From Trichopria drosophilae (Eukaryota > Arthropoda > Insecta > Hymenoptera > Diapriidae): a stretch of DNA of 64,000 nucleotides. The number at the start of each line of letters is the position of its first letter. Position 1 is the stretch's first letter. The stretch covers positions 92,950,501 to 93,014,500 of the forward strand of contig CM059585.1 of the NCBI GenBank assembly GCA_030407085.1, given 5' to 3'. This document shows positions 37,296 to 50,960 of this stretch, in pieces. The position numbers and the translations under genes were made by a program. Below the pieces are notes generated by a model. The model worked only from the letters and a program-made list of their open reading frames with translations. It was not told the DNA's origin and searched no databases.

Positions 37296-39041
37296 CTACC
37301 GATTGACAAAATTTGAACCTTTTCTGAGACGCGACTGATCCGTCTCACGTGGAATTGCTCATATAAATGTACATATATTAATGTACACATTAATATGAAT
37401 TATTTGTTATAAACAAAAAAATCCACGTATTTTATTTTTATGAAATATCCCATATTTCCAGTCGTTAGTTTGGCACTATTCGCGATGTGATTGGCATGGA
37501 CTGAAGTGTGTTTCGATCATATTATTTATTTGGTATTTTTCACAACAAATTTCTGACTTTTAATATAACATTATACATATTTTTGTCTAATTTCTGACTG
37601 AACAGTCAGGTTTCATATAAATGCACTTATGACGAAATAGTTTATGAAAACATGTTATAAACTGTTATATGTTATAAACAAAAAAAACGGGTACTTTATT
37701 GGCAGGTATCTTATTTTGAATAGTTAGTTTGGCGCTACACATTTTTCCATTAATACATATGGTCAAGTGACTTTAATTATCATGGTAATCTGAATGAAAA
37801 AGTACAACAAAAGCTAAGAGCAGAAAGAAAATATTATATACATAAGAAACGGGTTTAGCGAAATAAAATAACCGAGGTAAAAAAAGGTGTAATGCACAAT
37901 ACAATTAAAAGTGTAAAAAAGATTAAGCGTTGAATGTTGCTTTCTTTGCGAATATTTCATGCTTTGAAAATTGTTTAAAAAATGTACCAGTTTATAAGTA
38001 CTATATCTTAATCTTTAACATTAATGTGCATGTTTTTTTTAAATCTGACATAAACAAAGCAAGTAATATTTCAAATAAACTTATATTTTGAAGGAAATTT
38101 CGAGTTGCTTCCTGTACTTGAAAATATTTAAAGCAAAATGTTAGATATTATTTACTTTGGATTAAATAATATTTCGTTGCATTGAAATATTATGTGATAA
38201 AATATTACAAGAGAAGTATAGATGACAATCAAGTAATTTATTAATAATATATTCTCAGTATGGGGAATCCTTTTTCCGCTTCGAATACAATAAGATATTA
38301 CTGCAATTTAGACTGATTTTTTATTTTTTCATTTGCTCGGTTGTGTTTGCAAATTTGCATAAATTTCTTATGGTATTTTAGATTTTGAAAGCGATTTCAC
38401 AACAGCACACATGTCGATATGTTACTTGAATGATTGACATTTTCTGTTGACGCGCTAAAGGGGAACCGTTTGGAGTTTTCATAATCTAGGGCAGATATGC
38501 CTGCCGAAAAATCGCATTCTTTTCTTATATTTTAACCCGATCTCTTTATCTTATTATTAACTACTGCAACTATACACGTGTGACTTACCAATATGACAAA
38601 AATGTGATTAAAAGATTGAAGAATGTGGCACCGAAAGGTGTTAGAAATTTGAAATTAGATGAAAATAATAAATCCGTCAACAACGTTTTTCTTTTTATTA
38701 AAAATTTCATCATTATATTAAAAAAATTAAGTTTACCATTTCATTTTATAACTATTATCATTTACTACTGCTCTATTGTTTTATAATATAAAATATTACT
38801 TGTTATTTAATGTTATTCCTTAATTCCGATAGCTATTTTAAGGGATTTTCCTCCCACTACCTGGGTCAAATATGTCCTGTCGTTTGAAAATGCTGACAGT
38901 TGTGCAATTTATAAAGTACCATTTGAATTTTCTGTGGGTCAAAAACGACCCATGCGTCGGGATTATGGGTGATAACAAATAAATTTTACAGAAAATTGAT
39001 TTAAAGCGGTATATACACAAGACTTTTGAAATGTAAACATG
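37296..39041. other. AT-rich stretch without a recognised gene
   Basis: No exon, RNA gene or clear element found. Short ORFs here (for example 38580-38786) are lysine/asparagine-rich products of base composition. Confidence 0.5.
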
Positions 39042-39250
39042 CGTTGGCGTGGTGCCTCGCTCGCCTTGCTCGCTCAGAAACTTCGACCCAGTGGAGCGTC
39101 GGCTATTGGTTAATATTCATTCGTTTACTAACAGCTTTCTTATAACATTATACTGATATTTAGGGGTCCAAACATATTTAGGTCAAAGTGGCTTCAATAG
39201 ATATATTACAACAATACAGTGTCTCTTATATGTATAAAAATTGAAAATGA
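39042..39250 (+). repeat. Dispersed ~1.15-kb repeat, 5' part only
   Basis: Begins GTTGGCGTGGTGCCTCGCTC and matches 55745-55965 and the complement of 23200-23385, ending near AAAATTGAAAATGA. The remainder of the repeat is missing. Confidence 0.7.
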
Positions 39251-39725
39251 TTTAAACCTGTGGCCTGAATCCAGGTAAAATTGAAATAATTAATAAATAA
39301 AAAATTCTTTTTAAAAACCACGTTTTTATAAATGGACTAAAAAGGATAAAATATTTTTTCCCATCCAAACAGATCACTAATACCATGCCGAAATAAATAC
39401 GCAATAATTTATACATTTTATTAGACTATTTAGAAATGACTAGCATGTCTAAACTAGCGTGTCATATATAATAAACTGTTGCCAAAATTTTAAACGCGTT
39501 TTTCTCGAAACTACATTTTTAAATACGGTGTGCACGATTTCTCGAGTTCCAATCGATCACTCGACTTGAAACTGGAACCACATATTCTCTGTGATAGTAC
39601 CTATCGTGCAATGGGAGCTTTTTTCGATATTCATTTTTTTTTGATTGTTATAATCAATGATAGCATCACGTTTTGGCCGAAAAAAAACAAAACATTTTAA
39701 GGAATTTTCTTCTCGGCGAAATAGT

Positions 39726-39848
39726 AGTTTTCGATACAAGGGCGTATGCGTAAAGAACTTTACACACACACACACGTGTGCCGAAATATTGTTTACGTAC
39801 GGCTTTTTCGTGCGTAAAGTACAATCGAGTGCGTAAAGTTTGCTTTTA
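39726..39848 (+). repeat. Dispersed GTGCGTAAAG repeat (also 52781)
   Basis: About 120 bp match 52784-52905 closely: TAGTTTTCGATACAA, GGCGTATG, CGTGTGCCGAAATATTG, then repeated GTGCGTAAAGT. Contains an (AC)n tract at about 39761-39773. Confidence 0.7.
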
Positions 39849-40870
39849 CCCTCGTCAAACTGGTCTTCCCCCTTAATTTATAAATTTAAGATAATGCGAA
39901 TGTGTTGTTTGCATGTTTTTAGGATATTCTGAAATTATTTTTAAATACAAAATTTAATAAGAATTTTTTAATTTTTTAATTTTCGATAATTTAATAACTA
40001 GAAGAATCAAACTGGAATATGCTGAAGGTATAAGAGAAAAATACTGATTTTTAATTAAATCACTTTATTCCCATCGAACAGTCAGATTAATTGAAACACT
40101 TTTCTAAATTTGGTAACAGATGATAGTAATGCGCCAATCTAGATATCCCGATATTCTCGAGTAGATACCCTTCCGGGAAAGGACAGATCTAACTTTAAGC
40201 ATATTTCGCCTTTAAACTGCATCAATATCTTACAATTAAGAGTGCGATTTTCCTCGGCGTCGTATATAAAAATGATATTATCTGAATCGCACGAGCTTTA
40301 TTTTTTTCTTAACGACTACTAAATTAGTATTAATCAATTCCATTAGATGATATCGAATAATTTGCGCTAGTAGGCGTGAATTTAAAAGTAACTGGAATCT
40401 GCGTATAATTAAATGGAGGAACACGAAACGAATTTGTCCAATTAATTTCATTATCAATGAAGAATATTTTATCGAATATATGTATAACTATATGAAATAC
40501 AATTTAAAGGTAGCAGGTTTATTTTTTCCTTTTAAAATGTAATAGAATTACAAGAAATTGTAAAGTGTTGCGAACGACTATTTTTGTTTATTATTGTGGA
40601 TTTTTTTTCTTACTTTTGTAGAACCCACTTTTTACTTCAATTAGAACCAAAACATACCAAAAAAAACATTAGGATATATTTATCATTGATAATTCTACGT
40701 GGTATATTCGTACCTTCCGAAATAATGACAGTAGTGAATATAATAATTTAAGGTATTACCATATGCTGAATAATACATTTTCATAATGAGAGCAACATTG
40801 AACCGAAGAATCGCGAGCGGTCCTAGCGGTGGCGGCTGAAAGCTACTGGCGCCTTATCCACACTTATAAA

Positions 40871-41042
40871 TTCACTCTTAACGTAGGAGTGACAATTTCG
40901 ACTCTTTTTACAAGACTGAAAAATATCAACTCCTTTTAGAGCCTAATTTCATTCTCTAAAATGCACTCCTTATTGAAGTGTTTTTTTAGTCACTCTTTAC
41001 AGGAGTGAAATTCTCACTCCAAGGAATTTAGAGAGTGAGGTT
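40871..41042. mobile_element. ~170-bp palindromic MITE-like repeat
   Basis: ACTCT/AGAGT and AGGAGTGA/TCACTCC words are arranged symmetrically, and the two halves are imperfect inverted copies. No target duplication stands out. Confidence 0.45.
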
Positions 41043-41443
41043 TATAGAACTTACAATCGCAAATTGTATAAACACAATGGAAAAGGTACAAAAGCCGGGC
41101 GATAAATCCTCGGTATACCCTCAATTGAAATTGTTTTTGCAATTTTCGTAAATTAAAGTCTCTCAGTGTAGTCAGCTGAATTAAAAATTATAAGCCTGAA
41201 ACCAATGAACAATGTACGGATTTGAAATTCAAAATCTGTTTATTTTAATTTAAAAATATTTTATTAATTCACACTCTTCCACTGGCCCTTTCCGCCTGGG
41301 TCGAAGTAATAATAATCTTGGTTTAAAGGTGAAATGTAAGGCGTAAACTCTAGCGAAATTTTCTAGGCAAAAAAACTCGGCACAAAAGGAAAATAATTTT
41401 AACAATTAATAGATGTAACGTGGGTCGGATTCTATCAAATTAA

Positions 41444-41878
41444 ATTTGGCTTATGCCCCACAATGAGAAATCTTGTCGAGTGAGTGACTCTTTGTTCTTC
41501 ACACTTGGTAGATCCTTGACAGATGTCTTAAGTACGGGGGTTGAATTTTCGCATCTAGTGAGATGCAGCCTATTCTGTATAAAAGATTTTCCAACATAAA
41601 GAATAATAGGTGGCTTACAAGGCAGATCTGCACCAACAAGTCTTGCTAATGATTCCAGTAAGTGCAGATTGGGATTAAATGCCAGAGGTGGAGTTCTCTC
41701 GTTTTTCAATGAGGGAATTCTGCTTCGTTCGTCTGATTATAAAAAATAACTTTCTCAATTAAGATTAAAAATCGGTCAAATTTCATCGCGATTGATATAA
41801 GTTCATCCTGTGGAATGCACGCGAGTCAGCCGAGAGGAGGAAACTATAGATTTCTCATTGGTGGGGCATAAGCCGAAT
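41444..41878. mobile_element. 435-bp element with TTAA duplication
   Basis: The left end ATTTGGCTTATGCCCCAC and right end GTGGGGCATAAGCCGAAT are inverted copies, with TTAA on both sides (41440-41443 and 41879-41882). About 30 bp of ends match. The 89-codon minus-strand ORF inside (41440-41709) has no recognisable domain. Confidence 0.7.
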
Positions 41879-41882
41879 TTAA

Positions 41883-43936
41883 TTTGTTAGTTTTAACCAT
41901 TGTTTTAGTATCGAATAGTTTCAGTACAAAGTCCAAAAACAATTACCAGACTGGTGAAATTCTATAGTAACGGGGAAGTGAGAAGACTAGAAAGACACTA
42001 ACTGTAATCTCTAGACATTATTACGTTATAGTTCTAAATTTTATATTTGCATTTTAAGTCGTACCTCGGTCTTACAAGATAACATATAAGAGTGATAGAT
42101 AACGCTGGCTCCTATACTCAGTAGTAAGATTCGGATCAAATAATGTTGAAAGATGAAAGATGTTCTTACTATTTAAATATGGCATACGCTTAAGAAGTAA
42201 CAGCATCTTTAAAAGATATTTTGTCCATCTTTTACTGCATAAAGAGTGGCTCCGACTATCTATTTTTACGAGATAACGTGAACCATATTATGATTTTCCT
42301 AATTTTAAGCAGTTTTTATTAAATTGCAGTGCAATACACCTGCTGTAGTTATGTGCTTTTCACTTATCTTATAGAAAATATAAGTTTGGTATATCTCGTA
42401 TATATCAAACAAGCTCTGAAGCTGAGCTTCCTACAAAAAAAAAACGTTTGTATTCACGATAGAGTAATAATGGGCTATAAAACTACGTAATGATCCCCAC
42501 CTCCCAGTTTTCATTTCCAGAAATAAATGGAAAATCATCCAGTACTGTCGGAATGTCGAGCAGCAATAAACCTCGAGAAATCTCACGTCGGATGCAGCTT
42601 GCGAAGAACCGAGCGAAGTTGGAGCGTTCACAGCTTTATTCGCCCACGCGAAAACCTACATGGGCCAGGGGGTATATATGAAAGCTTAAGTATTCATGGG
42701 ACACGTATGTTACTAGTAGATTGTATGAGGAAGCTAGAGATATTAAGATTTACCTCTCAGAAGAACAGCACGTCGTTGTTTGGAGGTTCATGCATAAATG
42801 CAACTCTTACATTGTCAGATCGTCAAATTGTCGTATATATTTGAAGTACAAATGAGAAACGAGATTTTCCCATTCGTGTTTCGAATATGTAAAAGGTGTG
42901 CGTTTGATCTCTAGCACTGTTTTCATTTAGTTTCTAAACTGTTGTTTATTATTCTGTTTTCACTAGTAACTAGTCAACCGGAGATAAAATGCCGATCAAT
43001 GGAAAACGTATTTGATAAAATTAGATGTAATCAGCTCAAATTCCATCGAAAACTAGTAATTTCTAGTTTTTAATTTTTAAATGAGCGTCTTTACTCAAAT
43101 TACATCTGATTAAATTGCGTAGTCGATCTATTATAAATAGATGATCCGTAACACAAATTTGCGAAAAACACAAAATGAATGTTTTTCTCTATCGATTGGA
43201 TAGATAATATAAGTTTCAATGTTTCCAGCTTCTCCTCGGGGTTCCATAGGAATACTTTAAAAACTCACAAACTACTCAATAAGCAGGGATGGAAATTGTA
43301 CGCACGCAGTAATTTTCATAAAATGTCGGAGGAATTAGGGGTGCAAATTTGTTTAAAACGTGTGCCTTAGATACAATTTAGATTTTATTATTATAAGGTA
43401 TTTTTGAAATTCACATAAATGTATACATCAGACATGAAACAAATTCCCTCTGTAAACCAGATGTAACGATTACTATATATTGTTTCGATTACTATCTATT
43501 CTTATATTGAAATATAAACCACTCTAAGCATATAGAGTGAATTTTTTATTTGTGAAAAGGTTCTAAAGATGCAGTTTATATGGACACTTAATAAATCCTT
43601 AATTAATCCAATGAAAAATTCCTTATACTGTATATGTACTGTTTTTCTATAAAAATGTGAATTTCATTCTAAGAAATTAAAACATTCTTGACCAGCTCCA
43701 AAGGAAACCAATGACAAATTAACTGCCACTGCTAAAGTTATTGTTACTACGATAAATGAACTTTAATAATGTAGTATTGAACTAATTTAAGATTACAGAT
43801 GTCAATGATTTTCAGTTCAGTGAATATACTCTCATTTATATTGTTCCAAGACTAGTCATTGTAATTTAATTAGTTATATATCATGAATTTGATCTTGAGT
43901 AATTAGTTTTAATACTATATTAATATATTTATAATA
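41883..43936. other. Unassigned stretch, no supported gene
   Basis: A less AT-rich patch at 42490-42840 has three overlapping short ORFs in different frames, with no domain I recognise and no clear splice context. I see nothing else. Confidence 0.4.
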
Positions 43937-44043
43937 AAAACGGCGTGATGGTCGTGCCAGCTAAGGCGTCGCGAGAGCCGACCCGCAAATAGACAAATTG
44001 TCATTAACGCGGGGGAAAATAACCTGTCCTTTGTCCTTTGTCC
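43937..44043 (+). mobile_element. 107-bp retroelement insertion with 16-bp target duplication
   Basis: The flanks are exact direct repeats TAATATATTTATAATA (43921-43936 and 44044-44059). The insert begins AAAACGGCGTGATGGTCG and ends with a heptamer tail (CCTTTGT repeated). A long variable duplication and a short simple-repeat 3' tail point to reverse-transcribed insertion: a 5'-truncated LINE or a SINE. The body is GC-richer than its surroundings. Family not identified. Confidence 0.75.
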
Positions 44044-45069
44044 TAATATATTTATAATATATTAAAGGCATGACATTTTATATCTTCGATATATTATAGC
44101 ATTCAAAGAAATATAAATGTATCACTATTCCGTGATAGAATATTTTACGTCCGGCTAGGTAATCTGATGTTAATGCCGTTAAACTGCTAGGGTTGGTTGA
44201 CTCGTAACTTTGAAATCCAATTGAAAACTTAGCAAAACCAATCTTTCGCAATGGCAGTAAACCTAATTTGTAACCACGCACCACGAAAGTTTACTCTTAG
44301 TTTTCTCGCAATTTTTGCTTTAATTCTCTTTATTCCGCTATTTTTAATTCTGGTGATTTTTGTCAACATCTCATCGTACCTAGAGTTTGGGAAAAAATTA
44401 CTGATCGCTCATATATCATTGACTGAATGTATTAAGTTTCGGTGAATAAATTGTATGGATAAAATAAATCTTCTGTAAATTTGTTTAAATTATGTCAATT
44501 ACATAAATTATATACTAGCTTGGGCATTTTCTATAAAGGTCTTTCTTGCAGTATATTTCTTGTAGAAAACTCTCGGATCATAATAAATATTATTAATATC
44601 ATAGCAATTAATCAAGGTACTTTTAAGCTGTACTGTTTAAGTACCCTATTATACCCACCAGTGTTATGAACATTATAACGCTACTAAATTACTGCCAATC
44701 TTATCCGTTGTTGTTTAAGAATTTATTCATATAAAACTTAATCAAATATATGTACGTACCTGAAAATAGTTTTCCTGAATTTGTATTAACTTTAGTTCTG
44801 GGTCCTTCGCGTAGACATTAGTAACAAGTGTATTATTTTAAGATGTGTTTAGTATCTAACACGCAGTATATGTCTTCCAGAAGGCATTTTCTATGTCAAA
44901 AAATGTCTAGAAATAAGGCACTTTATTTTACAGTGTATAGCTTATAAACTAATGATAAAACGTGTAATAATGATGTAAGTGTACATTTACGAAAGTATTC
45001 ATAAGTCAGTATGTTACTGTTGATTACAAAAATGTAGTGTTTTATATAAGTGCAGATATTGCTGATATA

Positions 45070-45424
45070 CACTGAGAAAAGTGTATTTTATCAGTTACTA
45101 TCCCTTGGCTTTTAAAAAGTGTATTATAGCCCTTAAAAGACAGGTTATACGAAACTGTATTAAACTCTCCTATTTTAAAAGAATGTTTTATTATGACTAA
45201 AAGAAGGCATTTTTAATATTTTAATTTGCTAGATAAATTTCCATAAACAAAAATTGCTTTTAGTTAAAGAGAAAAGGCTAAAATAAACTGACATATTGGT
45301 TAGAATAATCTAAAATCTTCGTCTTTTAACAGGTAATAGAAAGATGGCAATCCCTATACGTAAAATACTATCTTTTACGGGGCATAAGAATTCTAATACT
45401 GGGTAAAAAACACTTTTCTCAGTG
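45070..45424. mobile_element. 355-bp mariner-like MITE, TA-flanked
   Basis: The ends are CACTGAGAAAAGTGT and its exact complement, flanked by TA (45068-45069 and 45425-45426). The interior is palindromic with no transposase. Confidence 0.8.
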
Positions 45425-45885
45425 TAAAAATACAGGCTTTTCATTTCACACAGGAAAAAAATATGAAATATTTGGAAACTACTACATGGATAGTAAGATA
45501 CGACATATATGTCATTTTTAGACAATTTTAGCCAAGCGTACTATTTAAATAGTTACACCAACTAAAAAACGTAGTTGTGCAGATCCTAGTATTTGGTTAG
45601 TAAAACCAACTATTTCTTTTTTTCGTGCAGTTGCACCAAAATCTGCTTTTTGACAACTTTTATGCTGAATGCATATTCAAATCATTTTTCCGCAGAGATA
45701 AAATATAAACACTATTGTGGACATACTGGACTAGACTGTTATTACAAGTTAACTGCTATTATGACCAGTTCATTTTTATATGCAATGGTAACATAAAACT
45801 GCAGCATAAAATATGGAAAATTTGCATCCAATTTCATTAAGTCAAAGTCAAATTGTCAAATTCTAAAAAAGTGACAACATTTTAA

Positions 45886-46705
45886 CCATTTGAAGCATAC
45901 ATTTTTGTATACACGAAAAACAGCTGACACTGGGTACTCGGGAGTTTTAGGAGTCGCTGATCATGACTCCGGTCTCAACTTTCAAAATACAAGATGGCGG
46001 CTCTAATATGGAAGACAACAATTTTTAAAATTACTTGATCAAGCTCAAACTGGGTACTCGGGGGTTTTCGAGGTCGCCAACCACGATTGAATTCAAGATT
46101 GATTCAATAAAAAATCCTTGCTGTAAATATCTCTCTCAGCCCAATTCCTAAACACGAACGAGGACGTGGCGGCAACTGACTCGATGTTTTGTTGTCTTTT
46201 TTTCTAGTTTTGTACGTATTGTATACTGATAAGCGAAACCGTTACCCTCACATATCCGTAGGAGAAGACACAATTTTGTAGAAATTTTTATTTACTGATA
46301 TGATAAAGGAATATTTATGGACTGAACAATTTACAATTCGATCCTTGCAATCGGCATTTTGAATTTCGATAATGTAAAGTTAGATTCGTAATTAAGAAAT
46401 CCGCTAAGAACGTATAATTTTAGCTTGATAAAGTCCGTTTTTATGATTTTTAACTCTCACCCTATATCCACTATTTTCAATGTTTCAAATCTGAGGTACA
46501 GTTCTATCGATCGCCAGACTGGATCCGCCATTTTGAATTTTAAAAATCGGAGGCCGGATTCGTGAACCGCGATCTTGAAAACCCTTATATAGAATGACTT
46601 TTATAAATACCTTCAATACTTTTAGTAATGAATTTCTCATGAAAAAAGTGTTATAATTATGAATAAAATGGTGGTGTAGATATCATACCACCATGCCGCA
46701 AAGGG
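45886..46705. mobile_element. 820-bp piggyBac-like MITE, decayed
   Basis: TTAA flanks both ends. The left terminus CCATTTGAAGCAT and right terminus (complement CCCTTTGCGGCAT) are diverged inverted copies. Inside, phrases such as GGGTACTCGGG, CAAGATGGCGGC and ATCCGCCATTTTGAA recur in both orientations. The same phrases appear at 61800-61910. Confidence 0.65.
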
Positions 46706-46709
46706 TTAA

Positions 46710-48675
46710 AAATGAGATTTTTTACGTTACGAATAATGAAACTATATAAGTGCGTGGAACCTAGCACTCATCCCAACAAAGCCGAAACGCATGTTTTGTC
46801 TTTTGAGGAAATGTTACAATTACGTACTCCTATATTATAACTAAAAAACATTTCGGATGGTTTAATAAACATATTCGGGGATATAATAATAAAAAAGGTG
46901 CGATAAAATAAATTATTTATTCGTATTTAAGCGATGGTTTATTTGAAAGAATTCACATGGAAAAATTCTCACACCTTAAAAGTAATATCTTTCTTTTTGT
47001 ATTTTATAATTTGCAATATTATTTTACACTTCTCTAAATTCGGTTAGTTAATTCTTAATAGTTCTTCATTTTCAAAACTACGGAAATCACTTCATAGTAT
47101 TAATATACTTTTATTTTTCGTTTATTTACCATACCGAATCATTCAAAATAGGTTATTAAATACAATGTATTTAATCGCGGTTTATAATACTTGATATAGT
47201 ATAGAATATAAAAATAACAAGTTATTGTGTTGTATCAATTTTTATATTATCTAGAAATTGAAGATTCTTTAAAAATGTTCACACATGATACAAGAGCAAT
47301 GATTTGGATTATTCATTGATAATAAATATTTATCAGCAGAGCTAAATCAATAAGTTCATTTCATCCATAGTTTCTTATATTATTTCTGTACTTCGTTTCG
47401 TAATTAGTATTTCCTCATATTAGCTTCCATCATCTTATAATATGTGTAGATAGACTGCAAAATTTGTAGTTAAAATCACCGAACATTTAAATGATCGGGA
47501 TTTATTACAACTGTCTATTGAAGAAAAACTTTGGAACAATTCGAATATTTTCTGGAAAAACTTTAAGAATCATCAAGAAACTTTCAGAAAATTCTGGAAA
47601 CTTTGCTGAAAATCAGCATGTTTTACAAATTTTTAAAAGTTTTCCGGGCAGAATTTCCCAAACTTTTAACAATTTTCATAATATGCATAGATTTAAAGTA
47701 TTAAAAAATCATATGGTCTATAAAAATTAAAACATATACAAAGATATTCTACTGATGAATTGTATTATATTGAACCATGCGATATTATGCAATAGAATAT
47801 TATGTAACAAGGGCACAATTATCGATCTTGATTTTGCGTGCATACGGTATTTTTTAATAGCACAGGCATGGGGCTCGATAATTCGAGCCAGAAGATTTCA
47901 CTGCAGGGCGTAAAATCGAGTTCTGTACTTGGAGTGTTATGAAGTAGTTCATTTCCTTATTGCAGCAAACAATTTTATTCATATTCGTGTATTCAATATC
48001 GTCCTTTTTATCTTATGCTCATTCTGAAATTTTATGATTACCGCAACTGAATCTATAACCTTTTTTATAACTAATGCTATAGCTGGTACTATTTACTACA
48101 AAATGTATTAATTATCTATTTTGTTTTGTTTACACTCATATGCATCATCAACTTATGAAAAAACTGTTGCATTCTGAAAAATGGATTCAAGCAGTTTCGA
48201 CTGTGAAAGGAGTGTGGCAAATGAACCGTTCGTAGGTCCATTCTCCTAATAATTCTGTAATTATTGTATTTAAACTGAAATCATTATTATGACATTAGAT
48301 GTTGATAATTGAATAAGGAAACTAAAATAAGACAATATATTGTCGCTAATGACTATGATGTCGATGCGACATTAAATAAAGACATTAAAAATAAAAAAAA
48401 AAGGAAAGTATAAATCAACACAAGGATGTAATGTAACACGTCTAAATGTATCTGATGAAGATTTCAACCATAATCAAATCCCGACTGGATTTGACGAATC
48501 TCTATATACATAAGCCGTTCCCAAAGAATTTCTGTGTAGACGGATGGTAGTACTTTGTTAAATTTTAAAATAGTTCAAACGCCGCTTAGTCAATAATATA
48601 ATGGAAAATGGGCCATGAAAAGATTTTGTTTGTTTTAGCTCGTCTTTGAAACTTTTATTGTTGGTGAAATCTTAC
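46710..48675. other. Probable Rab26 intron or flanking DNA, no exon found
   Basis: This is downstream of the Rab26 exon on the coding strand. I looked for the next conserved GTPase block (WDTAGQE) and did not see it. An ORF at 47491-47730 is rich in Lys/Asn/Phe and has no domain. Confidence 0.45.
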
Positions 48676-48786
48676 CGTGAAGCCGATACCGACGGTTGCT
48701 GCAAAGTTTCCTGGCTGGAACTTTCTCGTATCGAACTGCACCAGTAACGATGTTTTCCCAACTCCGCTGTCGCCCAGGAGTATTGT
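48676..48786 (-). CDS. Rab26: Internal exon of a Rab26-type small GTPase
   Basis: This 111-nt minus-strand exon is flanked by ATTACAG and GTAAGA splice signals and is in phase 0 at both ends (37 codons). It encodes the start of the G domain: TILLGDSGVGKTSLLVQF carries the P-loop GDSGVGKT that binds nucleotide phosphates and Mg2+, and AATVGIGFT holds the switch I threonine. The KFQPGNFAATVGIGFT wording is closest, from memory, to insect Rab26, a Rab of secretory and synaptic vesicles; Rab37 is the near alternative. The upstream N-terminal exon and the downstream WDTAGQE exon are not recognised in this window, so introns must be long. The longer 74-codon ORF at 48655-48879 includes intron on both sides. 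Confidence 0.82.
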
Positions 48787-50349
48787 CTGTAATGTAATGA
48801 AACGTTTCAGTTGTCGAACGTTTAAAACAGGTTTTGGTTTTTGTAAGTAAAATGTACGTGGAATATATTGCTCACACATTAATGAAATTCTATCTTAAAT
48901 GTTTATTGTCATAAATAAAAGTGTTGATAGCGTCACTTGAATGTATTTGTTTGTTCTGTTCTCTTGAATCTCCTTACTTTTGCAGGAATTAAAACATGTG
49001 TATGTATTGAGACCCATTATTAATCTATAATAAAGGACAATATTTTGTAAGTTGTACTGAAAATGGTTCAGACCTTGTATTGCGTATACCGAGCGACTTA
49101 AGTATTTTACGGAAGACTTCGGGGACCTGCATTACTGATCACCCATTAATAAATTATTTTATTTACATAGTGTACCATTTTGTATTCTACATTGAACAAT
49201 TATCTACAAAGAATTGACAAATTTATTAAAATTTAATAAGACAGCAGTTCCATTCTCGAAGCCCTCATTGGAATAGTAAAATTTTCATATATAATACCAC
49301 AAGAATGTCAAAATTATACCGTAATTCCCGCTAGTATGGTTGCAAACAAATGAAGGAGTCCAGTTTTCCATGTTCAAAATCTTCAAGTGCGAAGTGCGAC
49401 TGCTTTTTTTGGAATACTTGTCGACTTTATTTATATTCTGGGAATCTTGAGGGAATTTCCCGATGGATTTTCTAGCTCGAGTGGTGACCGAAGATTATTT
49501 TTCACATCCAAATTTAAGCCAAGAGAATTGTAAAAATTCAAGCTATCAAAGATAGATGGTGGATATATATACAACATGTAAAATTACCCGTGGAACTCGT
49601 AAAATTCTCACTGAAATTTTCCTATAAAATCCCGCCTACAATTCGAGTGGCTGAATTTTGGTCGTTAAAAATATTCCGGTGAAATACCCTAAGATCATGG
49701 AAATTATCGAATATTTCCCGATTGCTTCGATGCGTAACAACAAGTGGATTAGAAATCTTGAAAATATCCCAAGCATGCAGCTGGTCAAGCAGCCTTTAAA
49801 AAAGTCCTGTCAAAAGGATGGAAAATAATTGACAGTCAATTATCAATTATCTTTACAACTATGTTTTATTAGAGTAAGTTTTGTAATTTTCGAAGATTAA
49901 TTTACAGCATCAGTATTCATCGCAGTATTTATATAGATGTGGAAGCAGCAACATTAATAGTATCAGTACAATGAAGTATCATACATAAAATAGTGTGTAT
50001 AAAAACTATGAATTTAAAAATACGCAACCAAAAAAGCATGCATCTCAAAAACCCGACAAATCACAAAACGGATATTTACAAAAACCAACATTCAAAAGCC
50101 GGAAAATTTCAAATTTCTAGTTTGTTGAATGTTAATCTAACAATGAGTATAAGTATAAGTGAATCGTATATCATTACGTGCTTTTTTTAGATGAAATTCC
50201 TACTATCATCGCTGTAATTATTTCATGTGCGTATTGGATGGAATAACGAAGAATGCAACAAGGGACTAATTCAATTCCAATTTGAACTGAATTGGAAATC
50301 CCTATTTCCCAGTGCGATTCCCTATTCATTTCGTCGCTTTAAATACCCC
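48787..50349. other. Probable upstream intron of the Rab26 gene
   Basis: AT-rich, with no further GTPase exon recognised. Runs to the GC-rich block at 50350. Confidence 0.4.
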
Positions 50350-50960
50350 CTGGATCCAGTTTATGCGACGAACCGTTGCTCGTCATTTAACTTGCAAATG
50401 CCCATCATTTTCAGAATGGTCACCGCCGTATCAGCGCGCCATTTTTCAACCCCCCGCCTGTATTGTTTTAATTGCAGGAACCCAATCGCGCGAAGCAGTT
50501 CAGCTCGATACTGCGATCGCCCTGGTCGAGGACGACTGCTGAGCAGGGGAGTTATATGGTACGTATCCAATCGGATTCGAGGCACGTGGCGTGCGGACTC
50601 CAGCAGCGAGGGGAAGGAACGGATTTCGTCGACGAAACAGCCGTCGTCGACTGGTGCCGTTTCGATCTTATGCCGCAAATGCCTCATTGTTGGCGTTCCT
50701 TCCAAGGCGCAATAAAGCCTCGGTTTAACCGCGTCTCTCGATCGGCAAATGCGTCCGCGGCACAAAGGCCCCGAGTGTTATCTCCACGATCAGCTGCAGG
50801 TGCACACTGCGGTTCGCATTGTATGTCCGCCAGAAACTGCAGTCGTAAACGCAAATGTCGCCACGGCCACCGGCCGTAGAACAAATGATTTCGAAAAGGA
50901 AACCGCGACACGACGACGCCCGCACATCCGGGTTCGCCCCCGCTGCACGCCCCTACGACC
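50350..50960. promoter_or_regulatory. GC- and CpG-rich block, possible promoter or 5' exon
   Basis: This block is visibly richer in G+C and CpG than its surroundings, with open frames on both strands at once (for example 50361-50765 minus and 50472-50879 plus), as expected from composition alone. None of the frames shows a domain. It lies 1.6-2.3 kb upstream of the Rab26 exon in that gene's orientation, so a promoter or 5' exon is possible. A different gene or an old insertion is equally possible. Confidence 0.35.
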
